A stretch of 64,000 nt of DNA, taken from positions 186,001 through 250,000 of the forward strand of contig CATZLI010000003.1 of the NCBI GenBank assembly GCA_958421275.1, read 5' to 3'. Of the stretch, positions 8,820-17,958 are shown piece by piece. The translations under genes were made by a program, and so were the position numbers. The notes below the pieces were generated by a model. It had not been told where the DNA came from, searched no databases, and saw nothing but the letters and a program-made list of their open reading frames with translations. This stretch comes from an uncultured Collinsella sp. Lineage in GTDB: Bacteria > Actinomycetota > Coriobacteriia > Coriobacteriales > Coriobacteriaceae. How positions within the stretch are numbered: the stretch's first letter is position 1; the number at the start of each line of letters is the position of its first letter.

Positions 8820-9938
8820 CTACTGTGCGGCCGGAACGTCATCGGGGTGCGGGTTGTCGCCGTAGGTGCACTGATATGTCAGCACACGCCAGACCAGCGG
8901 CAGGCCGCCAATCTTAAAGTAATGCTTAAACGTATTGAGCTTGCCCGGCTTCTTAAAGTCAAAGCGCGAATCGATATAGGCGCGGGGCGACTTGACCATC
9001 AGGCGCAAGTCGGTCTCGCCACGCGGATCAAACAGCGACAGATCAAAGCGACCGGCATCCCAGTCGGCCTTGAGCTCGGACGAGGCTTTCTTCCAAAACT
9101 GCTCACGCAGTTCATCGACCAGGCGCTCATCGTTCCAACGGTACGTATCGACCTTCATGCGCATTAAAATACCCTGAAGCTGAGCCTTAAGCTCGGGGCG
9201 TTCATCCAAAAAGCGCTGCATCTCGGCGTATTCGTCGCACACGCAAAATACCTTGTTGGGCGAATTAACGGAGCTCTTCTCGTTGTCTTGGCGATAGCAC
9301 AAAATGGGGTCCGCGATAAACGCAGCACGCTCGGCGCATGCCCAGACCTTAAAGTTAAAACCCGCATCCTGATACGAGGCACCCGGCGTGGGAAGGAAGC
9401 GAATCTGATTGTCGTTGAGGAACGCGCGCCGATAGATAGCCGACCAAATGGAAGGTTTGCGGTAGAAGATGCCCGGGCGATCGACGGGGCGATACGCGGC
9501 GCCCGTCATATGCTCGTCGATAATCCCAAACAGCTCACGTCGCTCGCTGGGCGTGGACCAATACAGATAAAAGTCGCCCTTTACCGCATCGGCATGCTCA
9601 GCATCGGCCTTGGCGACCAGCTTTTGAAGCGAATCCTCAAACATAAAGTCGTCGGACTCAAGGATGCCCACGTACTCACCGCGCGCCATCTCCAGGCCAC
9701 GGTTCATCGAGTCGCCGTAGCCGCTGTTGGCCTTGTCGATCATCTTTACACGGGGGTCGTGCTCCATGTACTCGCGGATGATATCCGGCGAGCTATCGGT
9801 GGAGCCGTCGTTGATGCAGATGATCTCGATGTCATTGAGCGTCTGCGCCACGGCGGAATCGAGGCACACGCGCAGATAGCGCTCGACATTGCAAATGGGG
9901 ACAAGCAGCGAAACTTTAGGGGTATCAGAGTTCTGCAA
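8820..9938 (-). CDS. Family 2 glycosyltransferase (paralogue of the 11060-12163 gene)
   Basis: 372 residues from a TTG start at 9938 with GGGAGG 5 nt upstream; no nearby ATG competes. The GT-A domain has VSLLVPICNVERYL, CINDGSTDSSPDI, NSGYGDSMNRGLEM and the motif ILESDDF in place of the usual DxD context. The C-terminal half carries a conserved block KPSIWSAIYRR ... FLPTPGASYQD. Nearly the same blocks occur in the 367-residue protein at 11060-12163, so these two genes are paralogues made by local duplication. Cytosolic or membrane-associated glycan assembly is inferred from family and operon context. Confidence 0.88.
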   Translation of the reverse strand: MQNSDTPKVSLLVPICNVERYLRVCLDSAVAQTLNDIEIICINDGSTDSSPDIIREYMEHDPRVKMIDKANSGYGDSMNRGLEMARGEYVGILESDDFMFEDSLQKLVAKADAEHADAVKGDFYLYWSTPSERRELFGIIDEHMTGAAYRPVDRPGIFYRKPSIWSAIYRRAFLNDNQIRFLPTPGASYQDAGFNFKVWACAERAAFIADPILCYRQDNEKSSVNSPNKVFCVCDEYAEMQRFLDERPELKAQLQGILMRMKVDTYRWNDERLVDELREQFWKKASSELKADWDAGRFDLSLFDPRGETDLRLMVKSPRAYIDSRFDFKKPGKLNTFKHYFKIGGLPLVWRVLTYQCTYGDNPHPDDVPAAQ

Positions 9939-10012
9939 GAGAACCTCCCGTTGAATAGCGTGTAACAGGGTTATTTTAGCAGCCGAGTTGCGGCGGGCGG
10001 CAGCGCTTGGAA

Positions 10013-11053
10013 TTATAGAAAGCGCTCCAGGCAGGCTTTGAGACCGCGAGTCGAAAGATAGAACAGCGTGGCGTCTGCCATCGAAACGCCCGAGGTCGCC
10101 GCAACGAGCTTGTGGGCAACATGGCGAACGGCACCCTTAGCAGGCATATCCGCCCACTCCGTTCCCAAAAACGTCGTGAGGTCCATGTTGACGCGAGCCG
10201 CCACGCGATGGAAGTCATCGGCATCCAAGCGCGCCAGATCGAACACAATTAGGTCCAAAAACCAAGTTATCAGCTCGCCGGGACACAGGTCCAAAAGACC
10301 ATAGGCCGCCCAGTCTTCCAAGACCTCCTCGAGCATCTTCATGTGGGCGTCAAGCTTTTTGGCGCGCGCCTCGGCACTGTTGAACTCGTGCGTCGCCGAT
10401 TCGCTCTCCATCACGTAGTGGTAGAACTTGTCAGGCATGACGACGGTCCTGCGGGCAAGCGCATAAGCCGCAAATTGGAAGACGACGTCCTCGCCCAAAG
10501 CCAAACCGGGGGCGAAGCGAATGCCTTCGCGATTGAGCAGCTCGCGCGAAAAAGCCGCACGGCAGGCATAGGGCTGCGCATTCGAATGGAACAGCAGTTG
10601 AGGATCGCGGGCGCCGAAGGTACCAGCTTTGGGGCTCATGAGTTGCTGGACGCGTTTGGGGGCAGCATCGGCAGGTTCACAGACGCCGCCAAAAACGGCG
10701 GCCTCGGCATCCGCAGACTCCATGGCATGCAGCACGCGCTCGACCGTCTGGGCATCGATGTAATCGTCGGCGTCCACAAAAAAGACGGTCCCGCCCACGG
10801 CGGCATCGATGCCGGCATTTCGAGCACACGAGACGCCCGCGTTTTCCTGGTCAATCACCAGTACGCGATCGTCGGCCTGCGCGATCCGACGCAACACGTT
10901 CAACGAATCATCAGTCGAACCGTCGTTGACGCAGACAACCTGAATCGAACGCTCAGACTGGGCCAACAGCGAATCGAGGCATCGCTGAATGGAGCGCGCA
11001 GAGTTGTAAACGGGGACGACAATGGTAGCTTTAGGACACGAGGCCTCTCCCAT
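10013..11053 (-). CDS. Family 2 glycosyltransferase
   Basis: 346 residues starting MGEASCPKATIVVPVYN. Family 2 signatures: VVCVNDGSTDDS, NAGVSCARNAGID and VFFVDADDYID (the DxD equivalent). The C-terminal region is helical and resembles that of the 7740-8807 gene. The start is 6 nt after the stop of the upstream glycosyltransferase, indicating the same transcript and probably coupling. A 74-nt gap separates it from the next gene (start 9938), the only sizeable gap in the operon. Substrate unknown; its place in the five-gene cluster points to capsule, teichoic-acid-like or rhamnan-type glycan synthesis. Confidence 0.87.
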   Translation of the reverse strand: MGEASCPKATIVVPVYNSARSIQRCLDSLLAQSERSIQVVCVNDGSTDDSLNVLRRIAQADDRVLVIDQENAGVSCARNAGIDAAVGGTVFFVDADDYIDAQTVERVLHAMESADAEAAVFGGVCEPADAAPKRVQQLMSPKAGTFGARDPQLLFHSNAQPYACRAAFSRELLNREGIRFAPGLALGEDVVFQFAAYALARRTVVMPDKFYHYVMESESATHEFNSAEARAKKLDAHMKMLEEVLEDWAAYGLLDLCPGELITWFLDLIVFDLARLDADDFHRVAARVNMDLTTFLGTEWADMPAKGAVRHVAHKLVAATSGVSMADATLFYLSTRGLKACLERFL

Positions 11054-11059
11054 GCCGAC

Positions 11060-12163
11060 CTACCCCCTCAGCGATTCGATGAGGAAGGCGGCGACCACGC
11101 CTGGGCCTCCAACCGAGGCGTAATACTTAGCACGCCCCAAGGCACCATCCGTCGCAAAACTCGGATGCTCGTCAACCCAGCCCTCAGGATCTTTGAGGAT
11201 GGCAGCGAGATTTGCGCGCTTCCACGGCTTGAGGTCGTCAAGCGAAAAGTCCCCGACGTCCAAGGCCGTTTGGAACTCCTTGGCCATCTGAACCAGGAAC
11301 TCCTTATAGAACTTAGGCGCCAGGCGCACGTAGTTCCACATGTACGAATCGTACTTAATGAGTTGATTGAACTTGAGCATGCGCGCGACATCGCCGCTTG
11401 CGTGGTCGCGGGCATAATCCTCTCGAATCCAACGCTCAATCTCGGCATACTCGGAATTGACGCAAAAGACCTTAGCCGAAGAATTGACCGAGGAATTCTC
11501 GTTGTCCTGGCGATAAGACAACACGGCATCATGCAGGTAAACAGCCTTATCGGCGCACGCGATCACCTTAAAGGCGAATGACGTGTCCTGAAAGGATGCC
11601 CCCGGAGTCGGCAGGAACTTAATGCCGTTGCGCTCAAGAAAATCGCGACGGTACACGGCCGACCAAATCGACGGCTTTTGCTTAAAGAACTGAGTCGTAT
11701 CGCTCGGGTGCACCGGCTTGCCGCAGTCCTTGGCCTTAAACATCTCGTGCAGCGAACGGCGCTCCTCGGGCTTAGACCAGTAGAAATCAAAGTTAGCCTT
11801 CGCAAAGTCGGCATTATTGCTATCGGCGGCCGAGACAAGCTTTTCGAGTGCGTCGGGCGCCATAAAGTCATCGGACTCCAAGATGCCAACGTACTTGCCA
11901 CGCGCCATCTCCAGACCGTGGTTCATTGAGTCGCCGTAGCCGCTGTTGACCTTGTCGATCATCTTGACGCGCCCATCGCGCTCCATATACTCGCGGATAA
12001 TCGCCGGCGAGTTGTCGGTCGACCCGTCGTTAATGCAGATGATCTCAATATCCTTGAGCGTCTGCGCCATGGCGGAATCGAGACACTCGCGCAGGTAGCG
12101 CTGAACATTGTAAATGGGAATAAGTAGCGACAGAACAGGGCTGCCAGAGGCGTTAGTAGACAA
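11060..12163 (-). CDS. Family 2 glycosyltransferase, first gene of the operon
   Basis: 367 residues from TTG at 12163, preceded by AAGGAG at 5 nt. It contains LSLLIPIYNVQRYL, CINDGSTDNSPAI, NSGYGDSMNHGLEM, ILESDDF, and KPSIWSAVYRRDF with FLPTPGASFQD, matching the paralogue at 8820-9938 block for block. It lies at the promoter-proximal end of the minus-strand cluster, 256 bases from the divergent GlfT-like gene, so the two transcripts may share regulation. Expected to add sugars to a lipid-carried surface polysaccharide; the tandem paralogy suggests related but distinct linkages. Confidence 0.88.
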   Translation of the reverse strand: MSTNASGSPVLSLLIPIYNVQRYLRECLDSAMAQTLKDIEIICINDGSTDNSPAIIREYMERDGRVKMIDKVNSGYGDSMNHGLEMARGKYVGILESDDFMAPDALEKLVSAADSNNADFAKANFDFYWSKPEERRSLHEMFKAKDCGKPVHPSDTTQFFKQKPSIWSAVYRRDFLERNGIKFLPTPGASFQDTSFAFKVIACADKAVYLHDAVLSYRQDNENSSVNSSAKVFCVNSEYAEIERWIREDYARDHASGDVARMLKFNQLIKYDSYMWNYVRLAPKFYKEFLVQMAKEFQTALDVGDFSLDDLKPWKRANLAAILKDPEGWVDEHPSFATDGALGRAKYYASVGGPGVVAAFLIESLRG

Positions 12164-12419
12164 ATGTGCTCCTTAGGAAATACCTGTCGTTTCATGGTAT
12201 CAAAGGGTCAGCGCGCCAGCGGGCGTTTATATAATCTATGGAGCCTCTTGCGGGCAAAGCAGCCCCACATCATGCGGCGGGCCCATGGCAGGTTCCTGCG
12301 TTTTATTCAAAGCTTGCCGCCAAGGTGCGCCGAGCCTTTACAATAGGACAGTCCCAAGGACGTATTCGATAGCTTCCGTGCAGCGCTCGCCCGCCGCGCG
12401 TGAAAGGATATATTGCCCC
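12164..12419. promoter_or_regulatory. Divergent intergenic region between glycosyltransferase operons
   Basis: A TATAAT at 12230-12235 on the plus strand is a candidate -10 box for the GlfT-like gene, with no convincing -35. The same AT-rich spot read on the minus strand (TATATAAA) could serve the five-gene operon. Otherwise nothing is recognised. Confidence 0.3.
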
Positions 12420-13439
12420 ATGCCTTCAACCCTTCCCGCCCCCATCGACAAGCTCGCCATCGTTGTCGTCACCTATAAGCGCCAGGAACTCCTGGCCAAC
12501 CTGTTCGACTCTATGACCAAGCTCACTGCCGCGCCCTGGCGCATCGTGATTGTCGATAACGAAAATTCGCGCGAGACCGAGGCCATGTGCGCCGCATTTA
12601 ACGAGCGCCTGGCCAACCTGTGGGGCATCGACACCGAGCAGCCCGACGCGCAGGGCGGCACCGACCGCGTCATCTACGCCCCGCAGCTCGAAAACGGCGG
12701 CGGTGCGGGCGGCTTCTCCGCCGGCACTAAATGCGCCTACGACCTGGGCGCCCAGTGGTTCTGGGTGATGGACGACGACGTGCTCGTCATCCCCGAAGGC
12801 ATCGAGCGTCTTGCCAAGTGGACCGACCGCTACGATGTCATCCAGGGTTCGCGCCTAGACTTTGACGGCGGCGCCTTCTTTTGGCAATACCAACTCATCC
12901 TTTCGCTCGGCATTCCCAACCCAGTCGCCAAGTGGGATCTGGGTCCCGAGGGCTACCGCACCATGAACCAGCTGTGCTTTGAGGGCGGCATGTTCTCGCG
13001 CCGCGTGGTCGACAAGATCGGCCTGCCCGACGCGCGCTTCTTTATCTACGGCGACGATGCCTGCTATGGCTACGTGGCCAGCCAGCACTTCTCCGCCGCC
13101 GTTGTTGCCGACGTGGTTCTCAAGCGCGCCCGCGCCGTCTCTAACTGGGATATCGCCGGCAAGCGCCAGCTCAACTCCACGAGCGACACCAACCGCTACT
13201 ACATTATGCGCAACCGAGGCTTCCTCGCCCGCTACATGCAGATCTACGGCGACTATCACCCCGTGCTGTTCCGTCTGGGCAACGTCGCGACCTTCTGCAA
13301 GGAATTCATTCGCCTGGCTGCCGTTGACAAGTGCTTTAAGACCGGCATCCCGGCGCTGCGCCGTGGCATGAAAGACGCCCGCAAGATTATCAAGGACCCC
13401 GACTGGGAGCCCATGCCGCCCATGAAGGACGCAGAGTAA
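12420..13439 (+). CDS. GlfT-like family 2 glycosyltransferase (galactofuranosyltransferase-like)
   Basis: 339 residues from ATG 12420; the open frame continues upstream to 12285 but the N-terminal GT2 strand (KLAIVVVTYKRQELL) fits this start. It carries ENGGGAGGFSAG, then FWVMDDDV, the DDD motif and glycine-rich loop seen in GlfT1/GlfT2-type galactofuranosyltransferases and their rhamnosyl relatives, followed by FEGGMFSRRVVDKIGLPD and FIYGDDACYGY. The role is transfer of a sugar to a cell-envelope glycan at the cytoplasmic membrane. It is divergent from the five-gene glycosyltransferase operon and converges with the ATPase-like gene at 13464. Whether the sugar is really galactofuranose cannot be told; no glf mutase gene is in the window. 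Confidence 0.85.
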   Translation: MPSTLPAPIDKLAIVVVTYKRQELLANLFDSMTKLTAAPWRIVIVDNENSRETEAMCAAFNERLANLWGIDTEQPDAQGGTDRVIYAPQLENGGGAGGFSAGTKCAYDLGAQWFWVMDDDVLVIPEGIERLAKWTDRYDVIQGSRLDFDGGAFFWQYQLILSLGIPNPVAKWDLGPEGYRTMNQLCFEGGMFSRRVVDKIGLPDARFFIYGDDACYGYVASQHFSAAVVADVVLKRARAVSNWDIAGKRQLNSTSDTNRYYIMRNRGFLARYMQIYGDYHPVLFRLGNVATFCKEFIRLAAVDKCFKTGIPALRRGMKDARKIIKDPDWEPMPPMKDAE

Positions 13440-13463
13440 CGGAAGCCGGAAACACCTCAGCGC

Positions 13464-15260
13464 TTAAAGCCGCTGGCACACCGTAGCCACATGCTGCCCA
13501 TCAAAACCGAACCCCCAGCGCATGCGACCCACGCCGGGGCGCGGCACACGGATTTCGTCGATGCCGTCGCGCTCTATGTCGAGTAGCGACTGCACGGCCA
13601 GCAATTCCAGGCCCAGCGCATCCACATCGGGGTCATACATCAAGTTAATCGTTATCAGCGGGCGCTCGTCCAGCATGCCAATCGTATCTGCTACGTCGAA
13701 CACAGCACCCGTAGGGAAAACCTGGATGTCCCAGCGACCCGCGCCACACTTTCGCCTCGAGGCAGGATTGGCATAGCCCGGCAAGCCAAAGCAGAGCCCC
13801 TGCAAGAGCAGATGATATGGCAGCGGCGCATCTGGGTCGGTCGCACCGATTCCCGCATCTCCCAGGATGCGGCTTAGCGCCCGCCTCACCGTATCCTCGT
13901 CCCCACGGCACAACCCGTCGCGAAACGCATCGACGTCTCGAATGTCTTCGGCAGCACACTCAAACCACTCAATAATCACTAGACGCAAGGCCTGGCGAAG
14001 CTCGTTATTGGGCAATCGCAAAGCACGGAGGCGATCGCCATGTTCTGGCTCCTCAGTCATATCCGTCGTGAGAAAACCGGACAGATACAGCGCTGTCCAC
14101 ATGCCATCGTCAGGCGAGACATCTGGCTCTGCAGTGCCCAAACAAAGCGGGACCTCAGCGCACCCATGGGCCTCGAGCAAATCAAACAAGACCGAAAGGC
14201 GGTCGAGATTCCACCCGGCAACTACCCTACTCAGGCAATCCGCATACCCATACAGATCGGCGCGCACAGGCGCCGTGCAGCCTCGGTCCAGAAAACCGAT
14301 CACGCGCGCCGGACTCGAGCAATAGACCCTGCCAAACCGATATCCCTCGAGCCATTCACGCGCATCATCAAGGTTTTCCTCGCGCCCAGCACGATTCAAC
14401 AGAGCCTGGACCTCGGCATCCGAAAAGCCGAACCAACGGTCACACCACGTCGAAAGCGGCGTCGACAGACAATACGAGCAACTGCGCGACGAAAGCGCCG
14501 CTTCGGCAGGACTGGGACGCTCCCCCATCAGACACGTCAGCCGCAACGAATCGCGCGCAGTGGCAATGGCGTCGAACAGCACACGATCGAATAGCCCTGC
14601 CGGATCGGCGCCGGAAGCGCCCCTCGCGCTCGCACGGCCCAACCACGCCGCGTCGTACCCATCAACGAGCAATACAACCTGCTCATCGCAGGCCATCTCC
14701 AGCAGCCCAATGAGCACGCCAAGCACCGAGGCGACCTCATCCTCGCTCGCCGCGCCACGCGCAACGCGTTCGATGTGACGCACCTTGTCTCGAGCTAAAT
14801 CCGGAGCCTCCAAGAGCGCCAACAATCGAGCGCACTCGCCCGAAAGGGCATCGCGCACGGCGCCGGCAACAGCGGGGCCACGCCTCGCAGCGCTAGAAAA
14901 GTCCAGCGATATCACCGGATAGCAAGCGTACTCATCCCGATAGCGCCCGCCGTCTGCATCCCAAATCTGAGCATCGGCAAACAAACGCTGACCAGCGCGA
15001 CCGACCGCTGGACGCTCCAGAAAAGCCCTGAGCATCGACAAGTTCATGCTCTTGCCAAAACCCTCGGGTCGACAGCACACCACAACGGACGCGTCGCAGT
15101 CCAACACATCGGCAATAAACATGGTCTTGTCGACCAGCATGCAGCAACCAAGAGCTTCCGCATAGTCGTGCATGCCAATGGGCAAAATCGCATCGTCATC
15201 ACAGCCGATCAAACGCACGCCAAAGCCGGCAGCACAACCATTATTTGCCTGTTCAGACAC
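13464..15260 (-). CDS. AAA-ATPase-like protein with degenerate DUF1703/PD-(D/E)XK-like C-terminus
   Basis: About 598 residues from GTG 15260. A TTG one codon upstream (15263) is equally possible; both lie just after a run of six G, and the frame stays open to 15380 without a better start. The N-terminus matches the 'AAA-ATPase_like' family (VDKTMFI, then RPEGFGKSMNLSML at about 64-77, where family members usually read RPRRFGKS). These proteins normally end in a DUF1703 PD-(D/E)XK nuclease domain. Here the matching region (WDIQVFPTGAVFDVADTI ... LITINLMYD) lacks a clear D/ExK pair, so nuclease activity is doubtful. Such genes are abundant, often mobile-associated, in gut anaerobes and their role is unknown. 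Cys-rich and GC-rich compared with the family. Confidence 0.72.
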   Translation of the reverse strand: MSEQANNGCAAGFGVRLIGCDDDAILPIGMHDYAEALGCCMLVDKTMFIADVLDCDASVVVCCRPEGFGKSMNLSMLRAFLERPAVGRAGQRLFADAQIWDADGGRYRDEYACYPVISLDFSSAARRGPAVAGAVRDALSGECARLLALLEAPDLARDKVRHIERVARGAASEDEVASVLGVLIGLLEMACDEQVVLLVDGYDAAWLGRASARGASGADPAGLFDRVLFDAIATARDSLRLTCLMGERPSPAEAALSSRSCSYCLSTPLSTWCDRWFGFSDAEVQALLNRAGREENLDDAREWLEGYRFGRVYCSSPARVIGFLDRGCTAPVRADLYGYADCLSRVVAGWNLDRLSVLFDLLEAHGCAEVPLCLGTAEPDVSPDDGMWTALYLSGFLTTDMTEEPEHGDRLRALRLPNNELRQALRLVIIEWFECAAEDIRDVDAFRDGLCRGDEDTVRRALSRILGDAGIGATDPDAPLPYHLLLQGLCFGLPGYANPASRRKCGAGRWDIQVFPTGAVFDVADTIGMLDERPLITINLMYDPDVDALGLELLAVQSLLDIERDGIDEIRVPRPGVGRMRWGFGFDGQHVATVCQRL

Positions 15261-15393
15261 CAAAACGTTCCCCCCTAAATCGCAGCACGATGCCAATTGT
15301 AATGACCGCCTCGCGCGTACCGATGTCGCCGCGCGAACATATCGGGCAACGGTAGCAACAAGAGGTGTGAGGGGGCACAACTAATCGTTGCAC

Positions 15394-15432
15394 AACAAAA
15401 AACGGGGCCCGATGCATTCGCACCGGACCCCG
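15394..15432 (-). terminator. Rho-independent terminator of the surface-protein gene
   Basis: An imperfect 13-bp stem (15403-15415 with 15420-15432, CGGGG/CCCCG at the base) is followed on the minus strand by a T-rich tract (15394-15402). It lies 34 bases after the stop of the 15466-17277 gene. Confidence 0.75.
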
Positions 15433-15465
15433 TTCCGACTCTTTAGTTATCTGGCAACCGAGAGG

Positions 15466-17277
15466 CTACTCCTCCGAGCTGTCCTCCCCAGAAGCTTTCT
15501 TCTGCTGATCGAGCTTATGCTTACCGCTCACGATGGACGTAGCGCCCAGCGTAGCCAAGCTCGCACTGGCAAGGCTCGCCATCACGATCAAGTCGCCCGT
15601 CTTGGGCATATTGCCGCCAGATGACTTGGTCGTTGTAGTCGTCGTGGTTGTAGTGGTCACCGTCTTGGAGTCATTTTGCTCCTGAACCTGGTTATCAGCG
15701 CCGCTCTTGTCGTCGTCTTCGGACTGTTTCTTTTCGCCCTCGGTCTTGCTCTCGTCCTTCTTCTCAGATTCAGACTTCTTATCCTCGTCCTTCTTCTGAG
15801 CGGACTTGTCGCCCTTCTCATCAGAGCTAGGACCCTTATCGGATTCAGCCTTCTCGGAAGCCTTGTCCTTTGAGTCGCCCTTTGCGGCCTCGGTCTTTTC
15901 CATGGAAACCTGATCAGAGTTGTCCTTGTTCTGAGTCGAGCCATTATTGACGCCAGCCATCAGCGAAGAGCCCAACGTAGAACCAAGCTGCACGGAGAAA
16001 GAAGGCTTCTTGTCCGGCGAAGCAACGGGAGCGTCCGGCGCCTTATTCGAGTCGTCCTTGGAAGCATCGGAATCAGGGGTTGCGTCAGAGCCGAAGCCGT
16101 TGTTAGAGCCGGTGCCAACGGACGAATCGCTCGAACCAGTGGAAGAATCAGAGGAACCAGCGTCGGTCGAACCAGAGGCGGCGCTGTCCGTATTGCCGGC
16201 AGAGCTTGAAGACGAATCGCCCGCAGCAGAGCCGTTCAAATCGGAGCCGTTCGAGGTAGAGCCGTCGTTGGTAGTGCCGCCAGCAGAGCCATTACCGTCA
16301 GCATCGGTCGAGGGCGCATCCATCCTGTCATCGTTGACATCGTCACTCGAGTCGCCATTCGAATCAGGTGTCGGCGAGGGCGCCGGTGTGGGCTCGGGCT
16401 GCACGGGCGTCGCAGCGGCAGCCTCATCCTCGGCGATAAAAACCAAGCAGTCCTTCAGCTCATTTTTATAACGATTCTTCCAGCCCTCATGATACTGGGG
16501 CTGACTCGAAAACTTAGTGGCGACATTGTTGACCACGCTATTGGAGAGCGCCGTCACAAACTCGCGGTCGGACATATCGTTGGAAAGATTCGCCCAGCGG
16601 AAAAAGTCCCTGCAGCCACCGGTGCCGCACATGTTGGTGATGCTCCACACCATGCCCTTGACGCAATCGGCGCGGCCCGAAATATCAATGCCCAGGCCGC
16701 TCTTGAGCCACGCCTCGGTCACCGCATAGTACGAGTTGTACGCATAGGCATCTTGAAGTGCTGAGAACTCAACAGGATCGGTGTTGTACGCACCTTGGAA
16801 GGCATCCTGCGCGATATGGCCCAGCTCGGTAAATTGGCCGTTCTCGTACATGGCATTGCTCGCGTTGGAAATCTCGCTGCCGCGATCAATCGCATCCTTG
16901 AGCATGCTGTATTTTTCGGGGTTGTAGTTGTAGGCCTGCTTCATAAACGGAATGAGCGACCAACGGCGGTCGAACTGGTAATAGCCCAGCGCGTTATAAC
17001 CGTCGCCATACGAAAAGCCCTGGTTGTAGTTGCCATGGCTCTCGTACTTGGTAAAGTACTTCATCTCGGGAGTCACGTTTACAAACGAAACGCCCTGGAC
17101 CGACCTCAGCACGCCCGAGAAGGACTGCTGGGTGTAGAGGCCTTTGTCGATATCGGTGGCATCCGAGGCAACGCCCGGCGTGGGTTCCTCGGCAGCGGCG
17201 GGCGCGGGCGCGGTAACGGCGCTAAACGAAAGCGCCAGCGTCAGGCCCGCGACAATAGCAGAATGCTTGGGCTGCAT
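15466..17277 (-). CDS. Sortase-anchored (MPKTG) surface protein with lysozyme-like N-terminal domain
   Basis: 603 residues. Signal peptide residues 1 to about 29 (hydrophobic, ending APAAAEE). Residues 50-270 form a compact domain with KYESHGNYNQGFSYGDGY, LGYYQFDRRW and YNYNPEKY, which looks like a lysozyme or transglycosylase-type fold with the Glu in YESHGN as candidate acid; this is by resemblance only. Residues 280-550 are low-complexity Ser/Asp/Gly-rich, then Lys/Glu/Asp-rich, acting as a wall-spanning stalk. A sorting signal begins at residue 557: MPKTGD, a hydrophobic segment and a basic start (GKHK), but the tail after the membrane segment is unusually long (about 19 residues). Predicted to be covalently attached to peptidoglycan by a sortase not in this window. 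Confidence 0.82.
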   Translation of the reverse strand: MQPKHSAIVAGLTLALSFSAVTAPAPAAAEEPTPGVASDATDIDKGLYTQQSFSGVLRSVQGVSFVNVTPEMKYFTKYESHGNYNQGFSYGDGYNALGYYQFDRRWSLIPFMKQAYNYNPEKYSMLKDAIDRGSEISNASNAMYENGQFTELGHIAQDAFQGAYNTDPVEFSALQDAYAYNSYYAVTEAWLKSGLGIDISGRADCVKGMVWSITNMCGTGGCRDFFRWANLSNDMSDREFVTALSNSVVNNVATKFSSQPQYHEGWKNRYKNELKDCLVFIAEDEAAAATPVQPEPTPAPSPTPDSNGDSSDDVNDDRMDAPSTDADGNGSAGGTTNDGSTSNGSDLNGSAAGDSSSSSAGNTDSAASGSTDAGSSDSSTGSSDSSVGTGSNNGFGSDATPDSDASKDDSNKAPDAPVASPDKKPSFSVQLGSTLGSSLMAGVNNGSTQNKDNSDQVSMEKTEAAKGDSKDKASEKAESDKGPSSDEKGDKSAQKKDEDKKSESEKKDESKTEGEKKQSEDDDKSGADNQVQEQNDSKTVTTTTTTTTTTKSSGGNMPKTGDLIVMASLASASLATLGATSIVSGKHKLDQQKKASGEDSSEE

Positions 17278-17416
17278 AAGATCCTCCCTGCATTGGTGTA
17301 GTTAAAGTGCAGTTTGCAAAGATAAAACTAAGTATTGCAGCTCGCCCGTTGTTGCACAACAACCCCTCGGTAAACGGCAACAACCCTCCGCGAAATCTTA
17401 AGGAATTGCGCTCAAC

Positions 17417-17848
17417 CTACAGCTTAATGTCAAAGTTGATCTCGGGGACGGCGGCCAAGTCGGCCAACGTCACGCCGTCGACGTACTTTTCGATCACGTC
17501 GTCCAGACCGCGCCAGAACTTGACGGTCGAGCACAGATCGCTGCGGGCGCAACTGTTGTCGATGCCGTCGCACGCCACCGGAGCCGTGCTGCCCTCGACG
17601 GCGCGCAGGATGTCGCCGGCACGCACCTCGGCCGGGTCCTTGGCCATCATGTAGCCGCCGCCCTTGCCGCGCACGCTCTTAAGCAGGCCCGCCTTCATAA
17701 GCGGACGAACCAGCTGCTCCAGATACTTTTGCGAGATATGCTCGCGGTCGGCAACCTCGCGCAGGGCAATCTTGCCCTCGGCGTCGCCCAGCGCCGCGAT
17801 ATAGATCATCAGTCGGAGGGCATAGCGGCCCTTAGAAGAAATGAGCAT
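17417..17848 (-). CDS. Rrf2/IscR-family regulator of the suf operon
   Basis: 143 residues from ATG 17848, which follows GGGAGGG at 5 nt; the frame is open further upstream, but MLISSKGRYALRLMIYIA is the canonical Rrf2 start. It has an N-terminal winged helix (REVADREHISQKYLEQLVRPLMKAGLL, then GKGGGYM) and three cysteines in VACDGIDNSCARSDLC (spacing C-x6-C-x5-C), near the C-x5-C-x5-C of IscR, so it probably binds a [2Fe-2S] cluster. It is divergent from sufC with 218 bases between, as expected for a Fe-S-sensing repressor of suf genes. An inverted repeat over the predicted sufC -35 (17959-17982) is a plausible operator. Confidence 0.88.
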   Translation of the reverse strand: MLISSKGRYALRLMIYIAALGDAEGKIALREVADREHISQKYLEQLVRPLMKAGLLKSVRGKGGGYMMAKDPAEVRAGDILRAVEGSTAPVACDGIDNSCARSDLCSTVKFWRGLDDVIEKYVDGVTLADLAAVPEINFDIKL

Positions 17849-17958
17849 ACCTACCCTCCCATCGTTACTGGGACAAAACCAGGCTTGTTTGCCCAAATCC
17901 TATGCACGCGGGGCAAACAAACCTGATTTTATGTCCCTCATCTAAAAAGTCGAGTGGA

